Shown: one piece after another, positions 19,150 through 29,300 of the stretch | Numbering within the stretch: the first letter of the stretch is position 1 | Layout: every line of letters begins with the position of its first letter | DNA from: Bacteroidales bacterium | Lineage (GTDB): Bacteria > Bacteroidota > Bacteroidia > Bacteroidales > WCHB1-69 | Direction: 5' to 3' | Assembly: GCA_024686335.1 (NCBI GenBank) | Contig: JAILCI010000020.1 | Coordinates: 1 to 64,000, forward strand | Length of the DNA stretch: 64,000 nt | Position numbers and translations under genes: made by a program | Notes under the pieces: model-generated | Seen by the model: only the letters and a program-made list of their open reading frames with translations | Databases searched by the model: none | Told to the model about the DNA's origin: nothing

Positions 19150-20140
19150 AGTGATCCACATCTTCCTCGGTAGTGTCCCAGGAGGTCACAAGACGAATTT
19201 CCCCAGTATCTTCATTCCATACATAAAAAAATGTCTTTTGTAATAAAAGTTCAATTTTTTCTTTTGGAAACTTAAACAATAGAATATTGGCTTCCGTCTT
19301 TTGCGTAAAATCGTGATATCCAAGCTCTTCAATTCGACTTCGCAGTTGCTGAGCCATCTGATTGGCATTGGTAGCATTGCCTCGCCATAGTTCCTTTTGA
19401 AGATAAGGTAAAAATTGACAGGCTGAGTAGCGCATCTTAGAGTAGAGTTGAGCACTTTGCTTCCGCAAATATTTGAGATTCTCAGCCAATTCAGGACGGA
19501 ACGCGATAACCATCTCACCTAACATCAAACCATTCTTGGTGGCTCCAAAACTCATAATATCCACGCCACAGTCAACCGTGAGCTCTTTGAAACTCTTCTG
19601 GAGAGCGACTGCAGCATTAGCGATACGGGCGCCATCCAGATGCAGATACATGCCATAACCATGGATGAAATCTGCAATGGCCTTGATCTCTTCTGGGGTA
19701 TAAACCGTTCCCAACTCTGTACATTCGGAAATATAGACGACTTTGGGCTGGGAGTGATGCTCAAAACCGAAGTTAATGAGATGCGGAGCGATGAGTTCCG
19801 GTGTGAGCTTTCCATCAGGGGTCGGTATAGTCCTCAGCGCAGCATGCGTCATAAACTCGGGAGATCCGCATTCGTCTACAGCTATATGGGCTGTCTCAGC
19901 ACATAAAATCGAATTGAATGGCTGCACACACGCGCGCAAAGAAACAACGTTAGCTCCCGTACCATTGAAAACCAAATATGGCTCTGCCTGCGGACCAAAA
20001 TGCTTCTTTATGAGGGTTTTCATCTGAAAAGTATAGTCATCATCACCATACGCAATCTGATGATTATTATTTGCATCTATTATAGCCTGCATAATTTCTG
20101 GATGCACACCAGAATGATTGTCGCTGCCAAAGCTTCTCAT
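19121..20140 (-). CDS. ltaE: Low-specificity L-threonine aldolase family (PLP)
   Basis: MRSFGSDNHSGVHPEIMQAI...GMYLHLDGARIANAA...SFGATKNG. Confidence 0.9.
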   Translation of the reverse strand: MRSFGSDNHSGVHPEIMQAIIDANNNHQIAYGDDDYTFQMKTLIKKHFGPQAEPYLVFNGTGANVVSLRACVQPFNSILCAETAHIAVDECGSPEFMTHAALRTIPTPDGKLTPELIAPHLINFGFEHHSQPKVVYISECTELGTVYTPEEIKAIADFIHGYGMYLHLDGARIANAAVALQKSFKELTVDCGVDIMSFGATKNGLMLGEMVIAFRPELAENLKYLRKQSAQLYSKMRYSACQFLPYLQKELWRGNATNANQMAQQLRSRIEELGYHDFTQKTEANILLFKFPKEKIELLLQKTFFYVWNEDTGEIRLVTSWDTTEEDVDHFIQSLRQLS

Positions 20141-20161
20141 AACGGATTATTTATAAAATGA

Positions 20162-21418
20162 TTAATTATCGTTTAAACGAATGAAAACAAACAACATGGC
20201 GGTGAAAGCCCACAATGAGGAACCACCATAACTCAAAAACGGTAAAGGAATACCGATAATGGGCAAGATACCGATAGTCATACCGATATTAATGAAAAAG
20301 TGCATGCTGATAATACCGGCTATCCCGTAGCCGTAATATCGGACAAAAGGCACGCGCTGATTCTCCGATAGTCGTAATATTCGAATTATCATCGACATAT
20401 AAAGAGCAAACACCACAAGAGTGCCTACAAAACCCCACTCCTCTCCTATTGCACAGAAAATAAAGTCCGTACTCTGTTCCGGAACAAACTTCAGCTTAGT
20501 TTGAGTGCCTCTCAGATACCCTTTCCCAAAGAAACCACCTGATCCGATAGCAATCTTAGACTGGTTCAGGTTAAAGTCAGCACCTTTAGGATCGGAGGTC
20601 TTACCCATAATGGAGTCGATTCGTTCCTTCTGGTGTGCTTCAAAGGCATGTTCGTAGATCAAGTTGACAGAAAAGACAAAGAGTACGCTGATGACATAGA
20701 TAATAATGTCTCGCTGAATCTTTTTCTTAGCCAAACGGTCTTTAAACAACATCACAAGAAAAGCTACTGTCAAAATGGCAATAGAGTATGTCTCATTGAA
20801 TTTGAGTGTAAATATCGAGAGAAAAGCCGCGATGAAAACCAGTAGAAGAAGTTCTCCGCTAAGACCTTCGCGATAGAAAAGAAGGATGAAAGAGAAGAAA
20901 ACAAGAGCAGAACCGGCATCATGCTGCAGCATCACCAAGATGATAGGAATGAAGATGAACACCGAAGATATCAACCATCCGTACCGTTTTTCTACAGCCG
21001 TCTTTCCCTCATTAAAAAACTTCGCCAAAGCCAAGGCCGTAGCTAGTTTCATAAACTCCACAGGCTGTATACTGAACTCTCCAATCTTGATCCAAGCCTT
21101 GGCTCCTGATATCTCGGAGCCTATAAATAGGACTAGTATCATCAAGACTAGGCAAAATAGATAAAAGTGATAGGCATAATGCTGTATAATATTTTTATCT
21201 ATCAATAGCACAACAATACATAACAGAATAGAGGTTCCAATCCAAATCATCTGTTTGCCGTATGGTTTGGAAAAGTCGAAGATAGCATTGGTGCCATCAG
21301 GTATATAGCAAGTAGAATATATAGTGATCCACCCTAACAACACCAGAGCGATGTAGTAGATGATCAGGCGAACATCGTAGCCTTTAGAGTGGTTTTTATA
21401 ACTGTCAATAGATTTCAT
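20162..21418 (-). CDS. rodA: Rod shape-determining protein RodA (SEDS)
   Basis: SEDS membrane protein; KIAIGSGGFFGKGYLRGTQTKLKFVPEQSTDFIFCAIGEEWGFVG...PLPFLSYGGSSLW. Confidence 0.95.
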   Translation of the reverse strand: MKSIDSYKNHSKGYDVRLIIYYIALVLLGWITIYSTCYIPDGTNAIFDFSKPYGKQMIWIGTSILLCIVVLLIDKNIIQHYAYHFYLFCLVLMILVLFIGSEISGAKAWIKIGEFSIQPVEFMKLATALALAKFFNEGKTAVEKRYGWLISSVFIFIPIILVMLQHDAGSALVFFSFILLFYREGLSGELLLLVFIAAFLSIFTLKFNETYSIAILTVAFLVMLFKDRLAKKKIQRDIIIYVISVLFVFSVNLIYEHAFEAHQKERIDSIMGKTSDPKGADFNLNQSKIAIGSGGFFGKGYLRGTQTKLKFVPEQSTDFIFCAIGEEWGFVGTLVVFALYMSMIIRILRLSENQRVPFVRYYGYGIAGIISMHFFINIGMTIGILPIIGIPLPFLSYGGSSLWAFTAMLFVFIRLNDN

Positions 21419-23226
21419 CGGAAGCTGAGTTCTTTCATTCGTTTTTCAAGATCTGTTCTCTCGACCTTCCGGTTGAGGTAAAATTCGGCGAGGAGACTTG
21501 CGATAGGACAAGCTACGGAAGCGCCGAAACCTCCGTTCTCCACCAAACAGAATATGACTATTTGGGGATCATTAGCTGGAGCAATGAGGGCAAAGACAGA
21601 GTGGTCGGCACCATGCGGGTTTTGGGCGGTGCCTGTCTTACCAGCCACTTCAATGCCCGGAATCTGCGCACCACGACCTGTACCTGCCGTGACCACCAGT
21701 TTCATTCCTTCCAACACCGTTGAAAAATGCTGAGGCTCAATTTTGGAATAGACCTTCTCGCTAAACTGTGTGTTAAGACTATCACGGCTCCCGATAGCAC
21801 GGACAATGTGTGGGCGGATATAATAACCTTTGTTGGCGATGACAGCCAACATGTTCGCCATCTGCAACGGTGTCACTGCCGCTTCGCCCTGACCAATACC
21901 CATAGAAACTACAGTGTTACCATTCCATGAGTTGTTATACTTCTTGTCAAAATAAGCCGCTGTCGGGATACTACCCTGCAATTCATAAGGCAAATCCGTC
22001 TCGTACCTTTGGGCAAATCCCATGGAGTGCATATAATCCAACCAGGCAGTGTAGGCCTCATCAATGTTTTTATATTTTTTCCTATTAGACAAGATGTTGT
22101 AATAGGCACGACAAAAATAGGAATTACAGGAACGCTGGATGGCGGTATAAATATTCAACCCTCCACAATTATGACAGTGAACAACATGACTGCCAATATG
22201 ATAACCACCACCAGAACAACCATAAACAGAGGTGGGCGTCACGATATGCTCCTGCAAAGCAATCAAACCGTTGGCCAATTTAAAAGTAGATCCCGGTGGA
22301 TAACTAGCCTGCAAAGCACGGTTGAACAAAGGCTTTTTGGGATCGTTCTGTAACATGACATAGTTTTTGGGACGCGCTGTTCCCACGAGCAGATTCGGAT
22401 CATAACTTGGACTGGAGATAATGCAGAGAATTTCGCCAGTCTTAGGTTCAATGGCGACCACACTACCCCGCTTGTTTTTCATAAGTTCCTCACCATAGCG
22501 CTGTAGTTCCATATCCAAGGTGCACCAGATAGAGGTACCCTGAATGGCTTGCACATCTTCAGAGCCGTTGTCATAACTGCCCATCTCACGATTGTGCACA
22601 TCCACGAGCACCACGCTCTGTCCCTTCTGACCACGTAAGATGCTTTCGTAAGCTTTCTCAATGCCGCTCTTGCCGATATAGTCGCCCATCTTGTAGTAAG
22701 AATCTCTCTCCATGTCGGCCTCATTGACCTCACTTACGTATCCCAAAATATGGGCGGCAATGGGATACGGGTACTTGCGCAATGTTCGCTCCTGCACATA
22801 AAAACCTGGAAACGCATACATCTTCTCCTGGATAAAACCATAATCCTCCTTTGAAATCTGCTGTTCAAAAAGGGAAGGAAGAATCTTCGAGTATTTGATT
22901 GCCTTCTCTATCTTCTTGTTAACCTGCTCTTTAGTCAGGTCCAACACTTTGCAAAGCGCGTTTGTGTCAAACTCGCGCAACTCGGCGGGCACCACCATCA
23001 AATCGTACGCAGCCTCGTTATAGACCAAAATGGAGTCATTGCGGTCACGGATAATTCCACGCGCCGGATGTATCGGCTTATAACGCAAGGCATTCTGATC
23101 TGCCTTTGTTTTATATCCCTTATTAAGAATCTGGATATTGAACAAAACACCAATATATAACAAAGCCACAGCACATAATGCCGTGACAATTATTATATAC
23201 CGATTCCGTCCATATCCACCTTCCAT
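21415..23226 (-). CDS. mrdA: Penicillin-binding protein 2
   Basis: YPPGSTFKLANG (SxxK), SCNSYF (SxN), GKTGTAQNP (KTG); 4-nt overlap with rodA. Confidence 0.95.
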   Translation of the reverse strand: MEGGYGRNRYIIIVTALCAVALLYIGVLFNIQILNKGYKTKADQNALRYKPIHPARGIIRDRNDSILVYNEAAYDLMVVPAELREFDTNALCKVLDLTKEQVNKKIEKAIKYSKILPSLFEQQISKEDYGFIQEKMYAFPGFYVQERTLRKYPYPIAAHILGYVSEVNEADMERDSYYKMGDYIGKSGIEKAYESILRGQKGQSVVLVDVHNREMGSYDNGSEDVQAIQGTSIWCTLDMELQRYGEELMKNKRGSVVAIEPKTGEILCIISSPSYDPNLLVGTARPKNYVMLQNDPKKPLFNRALQASYPPGSTFKLANGLIALQEHIVTPTSVYGCSGGGYHIGSHVVHCHNCGGLNIYTAIQRSCNSYFCRAYYNILSNRKKYKNIDEAYTAWLDYMHSMGFAQRYETDLPYELQGSIPTAAYFDKKYNNSWNGNTVVSMGIGQGEAAVTPLQMANMLAVIANKGYYIRPHIVRAIGSRDSLNTQFSEKVYSKIEPQHFSTVLEGMKLVVTAGTGRGAQIPGIEVAGKTGTAQNPHGADHSVFALIAPANDPQIVIFCLVENGGFGASVACPIASLLAEFYLNRKVERTDLEKRMKELSFR

Positions 23227-24186
23227 TTACTTCGAACGTTGTTCCAGATTAGAGATCAGTTCTCTCAACACCGTTTTTTTATCTTCAGGAATCCGAACTT
23301 TTTCAAGTTGAAACAAACTCTTAGCCACATATTCATGAATAGCTTTTTGTGTCTTTTCTGCTGTCTCAAGGTGGGCATAAAAATCCTTGACCTTCTGGAA
23401 TCTCTCCTCAAAAGGCATATCTGAAGATTCATAATAGTGACGCAACTCGGGTTTCTCCTCAGGTGAAGCATCCTGAATAGCTTTGAGATAAAGGAAGGTT
23501 TTCTTGTTGTCGCGAATATCGCCGCCAACTGATTTGCCAAAAACAGCGGTGTCGGCATAAACATCCAAGAAATCGTCTGCGAGCTGGAAGGCAATACCCA
23601 TGTTAATACCGACTTGATAGATAGCCTCCTGACTCTCCTCGTCGGCACCTGCGAGAATAGAACCGGCTTTCATACAGCCAGCAAACATTACGGCTGTTTT
23701 TAAATAGATCATGCGAATATACTCCTCAATAGTAACGTCCTCTTGTGTCTCAAAATCCATGTCATACTGCTGACCCTCACATATTTCAAGAGTGCACTTG
23801 GCAAAGACATCGGAAATTTTGAGGATAATATTAGCATCCACGCCAAGTTTGAGAAGTTGTTGAAAAGCCATAATGGCAAGAGCATCACCGGAGAGGATAG
23901 CACAGTTGGTGTTCCACTTCTGATAAACGGTCGGCTTCCCACGACGAATCGGAGCCTTGTCCATAATATCATCATGAATCAACGTGAAGTTATGCAACAT
24001 CTCAAATGCAGCTGCCACATACTTTGCTTGACTGACATCTCCGTCAAACATCTTCACCACATGATAAACCATTTGCGGACGCAAACGCTTCCCTGGCTGT
24101 TGAATGGTGTAAGCAATGGGATCATAGAGTGTCTTTGGCTCTTTTCCCTCAAATACAGTGTTGAAATATTTTTCTAACTCTTCCAT
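23227..24186 (-). CDS. Polyprenyl synthetase (trans-isoprenyl diphosphate synthase)
   Basis: GKRLRPQM; LIHDDIMD and LADDFLDV Asp-rich motifs. Confidence 0.93.
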   Translation of the reverse strand: MEELEKYFNTVFEGKEPKTLYDPIAYTIQQPGKRLRPQMVYHVVKMFDGDVSQAKYVAAAFEMLHNFTLIHDDIMDKAPIRRGKPTVYQKWNTNCAILSGDALAIMAFQQLLKLGVDANIILKISDVFAKCTLEICEGQQYDMDFETQEDVTIEEYIRMIYLKTAVMFAGCMKAGSILAGADEESQEAIYQVGINMGIAFQLADDFLDVYADTAVFGKSVGGDIRDNKKTFLYLKAIQDASPEEKPELRHYYESSDMPFEERFQKVKDFYAHLETAEKTQKAIHEYVAKSLFQLEKVRIPEDKKTVLRELISNLEQRSK

Positions 24187-24215
24187 AAATGGACTTTTGC
24201 TTTTATTTATTTGTT

Positions 24216-24719
24216 TTAGAAGAATCGTTGCATATCTGCCTTCAGAATCTGCATGGCACGAGGAATGATAGGTTTCTGCGCCGCCACGGTCAGGATAGCT
24301 TCCGCATAGGTCATTCCTTCGAAAGTATCAATCTGTTCTGCCACCGTATTGATGATGGTAACAACGTCATCCATGGCGTCTGTGACGCTTTTCCACACCT
24401 CGTTGGAGATGTATATCTGTTGGGAGATATTATGCTCATATTCGGAGCGAATGGCCGTCAAAAGGAGGTTCTGCTCCTCAGGCACAGTCAGTCCAGGGGC
24501 ATGAATACGGAGCACCAATTGGTTTGGGTCTATACGCTCCAAGAAAAGAGCCATACGCTCATAGGCCTGCAGGCGCAAAGGCATCACGATGTTTCGTGAT
24601 GCCTTTGTAGCTTCCAGAGCCTGTTCGTTCATACTTTTTGTGATCCACTGTTTGGAGATGGCTACCGCCCCCAACATCAGCAGAAAAAAGCATATTACGA
24701 TAACAAGTTCAGTTGTCAT
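24216..24719 (-). CDS. Membrane-anchored conserved hypothetical protein
   Basis: Single N-terminal TM helix then soluble alpha-helical domain; 167 aa; collinear with neighbours. Confidence 0.65.
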   Translation of the reverse strand: MTTELVIVICFFLLMLGAVAISKQWITKSMNEQALEATKASRNIVMPLRLQAYERMALFLERIDPNQLVLRIHAPGLTVPEEQNLLLTAIRSEYEHNISQQIYISNEVWKSVTDAMDDVVTIINTVAEQIDTFEGMTYAEAILTVAAQKPIIPRAMQILKADMQRFF

Positions 24720-24732
24720 ATATTATATGTTT

Positions 24733-26241
24733 TTAGCCGCAGTAGAAATAATCATGTACGAGTTGATCCATCACCTCGGGTTTCTTTTCTATCTCTTTGC
24801 GGATATTCTGGTCTTTAAAGGATTTCAGTCTCTTAACAATATCATCGATCATCTCACGGTTGAAGACACCATGATTTTCGAAGATGACGCGATTGCGACT
24901 CAACTCATCGGCAGACTCCCAGCAAGATGTAGGCAGTTGTGCGAGGCTGTTCAGCAACTCAGCATTTTCTGCTTTGTGAATGTTAACATCAACATAGGTC
25001 TTCTTAGCGAAATCAAGAGCTCCTTCCATCTCAAATCCGTGGCGTGCTGCGCAAACCAAACCAGCAATAAGGAGATAGATGTCGGCAGAACCGTCCGGAC
25101 AACGGAACTCAACAGTCTGCTTTTGGGAACGATCTTCTTTCACTGCTTTCTCCAGCGGGTTCAGATCAGCCACGATGTCGTTCTTGTGTGTCCAGCCCAG
25201 CGGAACGCGAACGAGGACGGAACGGTTGCGGTCACCCCAGCAAATGGAAGTAGGAGCCTCCTGATGAGGAACCAAGCGGAAATAAGAGGTCGGGTTGGTG
25301 TTACCGAAAGCAGTCAGAGAACCTGCACAGGTCATATAACCAGCAATAGCGGTGTGTGCCACGGAGTTCAGCTTGCCTTTAGTAACATATTGGTTTTTGC
25401 CATTAGCATCCACAACACGAGTATGGATGTGCAAACCGCTACCAGCTTTGCCCTTTGTAATCTTCGGAGCAAAGGTTACATCGAGACCATATTGATAAGC
25501 CAAGTTACGGATGATCCACTTGGCAATAATGAGTTGGTTGGCAGCCTCAACAGCGTCAGTTACCAAGAATTCGATCTCGTTCTGCTCATAAATCTTACCA
25601 TCCATAGTGAAGTTGCCCACCTCTGAGTGACCGTATTTAATCATACCGCCTGCCTTAGCGATGTTGTACATACACTCAGCACGGAAAGCTTCGAATTTAG
25701 TGAAAGGAGCAGACTCATGATAACCTTTCTGATCAGGAATTGTATACAAATCTTCGGCATCGCCAATAACATAGTACTCGAGTTCGCCCATGGCCTGGAA
25801 ATAGAAGCCCGTTACATCCGTGAAAGATTTACAAGCTTTACGCAAAATGTATTCCGGAGAATTTTCGAGCGGTTTACCATCTTTGTTGTAATAAGAACAA
25901 AGCAGTGATAATGTTGGAATCTCTGCAAACGGATTAATGAAAGCAGTAGAGAAACGAGGAATTACGTAGAGGTCGCTGGAACCAGCCTGAATAAAAGACG
26001 GAAAGACATTGGAACCATCCACACGCTCACCATTAGAGAGGATCTGCATTAAATATTCTTTATCATTAAGAATAAAACCTAATGTCTTGATACGGCCATC
26101 TTCAGCCACGTAATGGAAGTTGATCATCTTAATTTCCAGCTCTTCTACAGCATGGATAATGTCAGCCTTGGTAAACTCTTTAGGAGATTTTTTCAATAAC
26201 TGTACCAAGGGATTCATGTTCATTGCGAGATTTTCTTTCAT
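24733..26241 (-). CDS. glnA: Glutamine synthetase (about 500-aa form)
   Basis: GSGLHIHTRV, VEFRCPDGSAD. Start set at MKENLAMN (26241); the longer ORF runs through the -7 element. Confidence 0.88.
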   Translation of the reverse strand: MKENLAMNMNPLVQLLKKSPKEFTKADIIHAVEELEIKMINFHYVAEDGRIKTLGFILNDKEYLMQILSNGERVDGSNVFPSFIQAGSSDLYVIPRFSTAFINPFAEIPTLSLLCSYYNKDGKPLENSPEYILRKACKSFTDVTGFYFQAMGELEYYVIGDAEDLYTIPDQKGYHESAPFTKFEAFRAECMYNIAKAGGMIKYGHSEVGNFTMDGKIYEQNEIEFLVTDAVEAANQLIIAKWIIRNLAYQYGLDVTFAPKITKGKAGSGLHIHTRVVDANGKNQYVTKGKLNSVAHTAIAGYMTCAGSLTAFGNTNPTSYFRLVPHQEAPTSICWGDRNRSVLVRVPLGWTHKNDIVADLNPLEKAVKEDRSQKQTVEFRCPDGSADIYLLIAGLVCAARHGFEMEGALDFAKKTYVDVNIHKAENAELLNSLAQLPTSCWESADELSRNRVIFENHGVFNREMIDDIVKRLKSFKDQNIRKEIEKKPEVMDQLVHDYFYCG

Positions 26242-26276
26242 ATTATAGGGTTTTAGAATTTCACTATTCGGGGGTG

Positions 26277-26284
26277 CAAAGATA
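26277..26284 (-). promoter_or_regulatory. -7 element (TATCTTTG) for glutamine synthetase
   Basis: CAAAGATA on + strand, 36 nt upstream of the proposed start. Confidence 0.55.
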
Positions 26285-26319
26285 GGCATTTTTATTATGA
26301 TTTGTGACGAAATTTTGCA

Positions 26320-26352
26320 AATAAAAAGGCTGCCCCTAAAAGAGGCAGCCTT
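26320..26352 (-). terminator. Terminator after the giant surface protein gene
   Basis: AAGGCTGCC/GGCAGCCTT stem with minus-strand T-run. Confidence 0.8.
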
Positions 26353-26376
26353 ATCGGTATTTTAGTCAGATTTCGA

Positions 26377-29300
26377 CTATCTGGTCAAATGCAGTTTGTA
26401 GTTGCAGTTGCCATATTCAGTAGCCAAGCGTACCAAGTAGGTGCCGTTAGCCACATTCATGGAGATTACCTCGCGGGTGCTGTTAACATGACCGCTGTAG
26501 AGTAATTTACCATAAACGTCGTAGATCTGGACATTCTCAATGTTGATACCGTTTTCATTAACGATATAAACATTGTTGCTTTCGCTATACACATTGATCA
26601 TGCTCTGAACGTGATCCTCAATACCATCATGATTTTCGAATACGTCGAGAGTTCTGAATGTACAACCATTAGTCCACTCGCTCGGGTTGTTAGCAACGCA
26701 GTTAGCACGAACCATCCAAGTGTAGGTAGTGCCAGGTGTCAAACCTGTGAGGTTGTAAGTGGTTGATGTGGTATTGGTAGTTGTGAAGGTGGTCTCATCA
26801 GAAGCCTTGTATTGGATGTCATAAGAAACTGCACCAGCATGGTACCAAGAAAGTGTAGCGGAAGTAGTGTCAATGAAGATAGTCTGCAAGTTGGTAGGAA
26901 CTTCACACTCCAGCAATTGGAAGGTTACGTTGATGGTGTGGTTAGCCACAACATTAACGAAGGTGTAGGAGGTGATAGCACCCATGTTCAAACCGTCGAC
27001 TGTCACGTTAGCAATCTCATAACCCGCTGCAGGAGCGAAGGTGTAAGACTTGTTCTCGCCGAAGTTTACAGTAGCAACACCGCTCGGGGTGATAGTACCG
27101 TTAGCACCAGCAGAAGCCGTGATAGTGTAGGTCTTAGCAGTCATAGTAGCGGTCAATGTAGCGTTAGCGGTAACAGCCGGTAAGGTGAGAGTGTAAACAC
27201 CGTTCACTTGAGGAGTTGTGCTGATAACATTGGTACCGTTAAGTGTGATAGCTGTCACATTGAATCCTGTGTTCGGAGTGATCATGAAGGAAGGAGTAGC
27301 ACCATATTGAACGGTGGTAGTACCAGGAGTGATCGTACCGTTAGCAGGTTGAGTAACCGTTACAGTGTATTCGTTGATATCGAATGCAGCGTAAATAGTG
27401 TGGTTAGCTGTCACATCAGTGAAAGTATAAGTGGAAACTGCGCCTACAGAAGCACCGTCAACATAAACGTCAGCGATTGAGTAGCCAGCGTTCGGGGTGA
27501 TGGTGTAGGTTTGGTCGCCATTGTAAACCATGTTGGTGACACCACTCGGAGTAATCGTACCACCATTACCAGCAGTAGCGTTGATGGTGTATTGATACTG
27601 TGAGAAGGTAGCAGCAATCGTATGGTTAGCAGAAACAGGAGCGAAGGTGTAGGAAGCAACTGCACCAACAGAAACACCGTCAACAGTCACGTCAGCGATA
27701 CCGTAACCGGCATCAGGAGTGATGGTGAAGGTAGGAGTAGCATTCTCGCCAACGGTGATGGTAGCCGGAGTAATGGTTCCGTTCTCACCAGCGTTAACGG
27801 TGATGGTGTACTCATACTGTGCAAAGGTAGCGCTAATGCTGTGATCTGCACTGATGTTCGGGAAGTTGTAAGTCATGGAGGTCAAAGCGTTAGCTTGTGT
27901 GTAGTCCGTGGTTACATCATCCACAGTAATAGATGCAATGTAGTAGCCGTTAGCGGCATTGATACCATAGGTAGCATTAGTATTGTATGCATAGTAAGAA
28001 GTACCGTCAGGAGTGATAGTACCATTGTTACCAGCAGAAGCTACAACAGCATAGTAGTTCGGGTCGAAACGAACAACATAGTTGTAGTCACTCAAGATGT
28101 TCGTCAGAGTCTCTGTGTAAGCAGAGAACGGATCTGCAACAGGGATTTCCTCATTGTTACGCAAGATGCTTGCGATGTGAGCGTTTGCACCAGGAGTAGC
28201 AACGAAAGTGTAAGTGTTGGCAGGATCGTAAACGAAGGTAGCACCATCAGAAACAGTACCGTTACCATAAGCAGTAGTTGTAACAACATAAGTGTTCGGA
28301 GCGAATGTGATAGTGAATGTGTAATCCTGAGCACAACCCAAGATAACCCAATCAGTGATAGCACCATAGTCAACACCGTTGATGTTCACATTTGCTACAT
28401 GATAACCAGCATCAGCAACGAAGGAGATATGGATATCTTGACCAGTTGCATAATCCTCTGTGAAGGTTGCAGGAGCGGTGTAGAAGCCACCATTTACATA
28501 ACCCTGACCAGCAACAACATTGTAGGTGAAGAGGTTAGCAGAAGAGAAGTTAGCAACCAATACATCGTTAGCGGCAACTGTGTGGTTGTAAACAACAGCT
28601 CCTGCCACATTGTTATAGGTAGCAACAACCTCACCATTAACGGTTACATTGTTCAAGTAATAGTGAGCGTCAGGATTCATCACGAAGGTCTGAGTAGCAC
28701 CCTCTTCAGCAACGATAGTACCATTAGGAGTAACAGTACCGTTACCGTTAGCAGAAGCATACATGGTAACCATCGGAACAATGGTCAGATTCTTGACAGA
28801 CATACCCAGACCGCCTCTGTTACTATTAGCGAGGAAGCCGAAGTTGTAGTTGCCGTCAGCAGTAATGTCAATTACATGAGAAGCAGTAACATATGATGTA
28901 TTGGCAACATTTGCATGCTGACCCAAAACATTTGTCATGTTAGCAACAGTAGCACCATTGCCGTAGTAAACTGCAAAACTCTCAGGAACAAATGCATTGT
29001 TAACCTTGTAGTCGTAAGTAACCATATACTTACCAGCAGTAAGGTCATAACAAGGAGTAATAATCCAGTTGTTGTTGTCATACTCATCGCTATAAGGAGC
29101 ATTCAAAACAGCAGAACCAATGGTCCAAGCAAGACCATTGTTAGCAGCATCAATAATTCTCCAGCCATCTGCTAATGAAGAAGCGGTGGTAGGCAATACT
29201 GCATAAGGAGCTGTCAGCGGAGCAACAGTGCTGATACCGGAAATGGTAGCAACATTGTCTGTCCACATAGTAGAAGGCTCATTGGTAGCATAGAGGGTAA

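Noticed and set aside
24589-25626. 345-aa plus-strand ORF antisense to glutamine synthetase
   Set aside because: No domain signature; fully overlapped by a confident enzyme gene.
26920-28770. Repeats considered as a CRISPR-like array
   Set aside because: Repeats are long, in frame and coding; no short direct repeats with unique spacers and no cas genes.
27622-28896. 424-aa plus-strand ORF antisense to the giant surface protein (with others at 33190-33822, 33862-34590, 30406-30810)
   Set aside because: Low-complexity Ser/Val/Asn-rich translation mirrors the repeat-coding strand; no RBS, promoter or recognisable domain.
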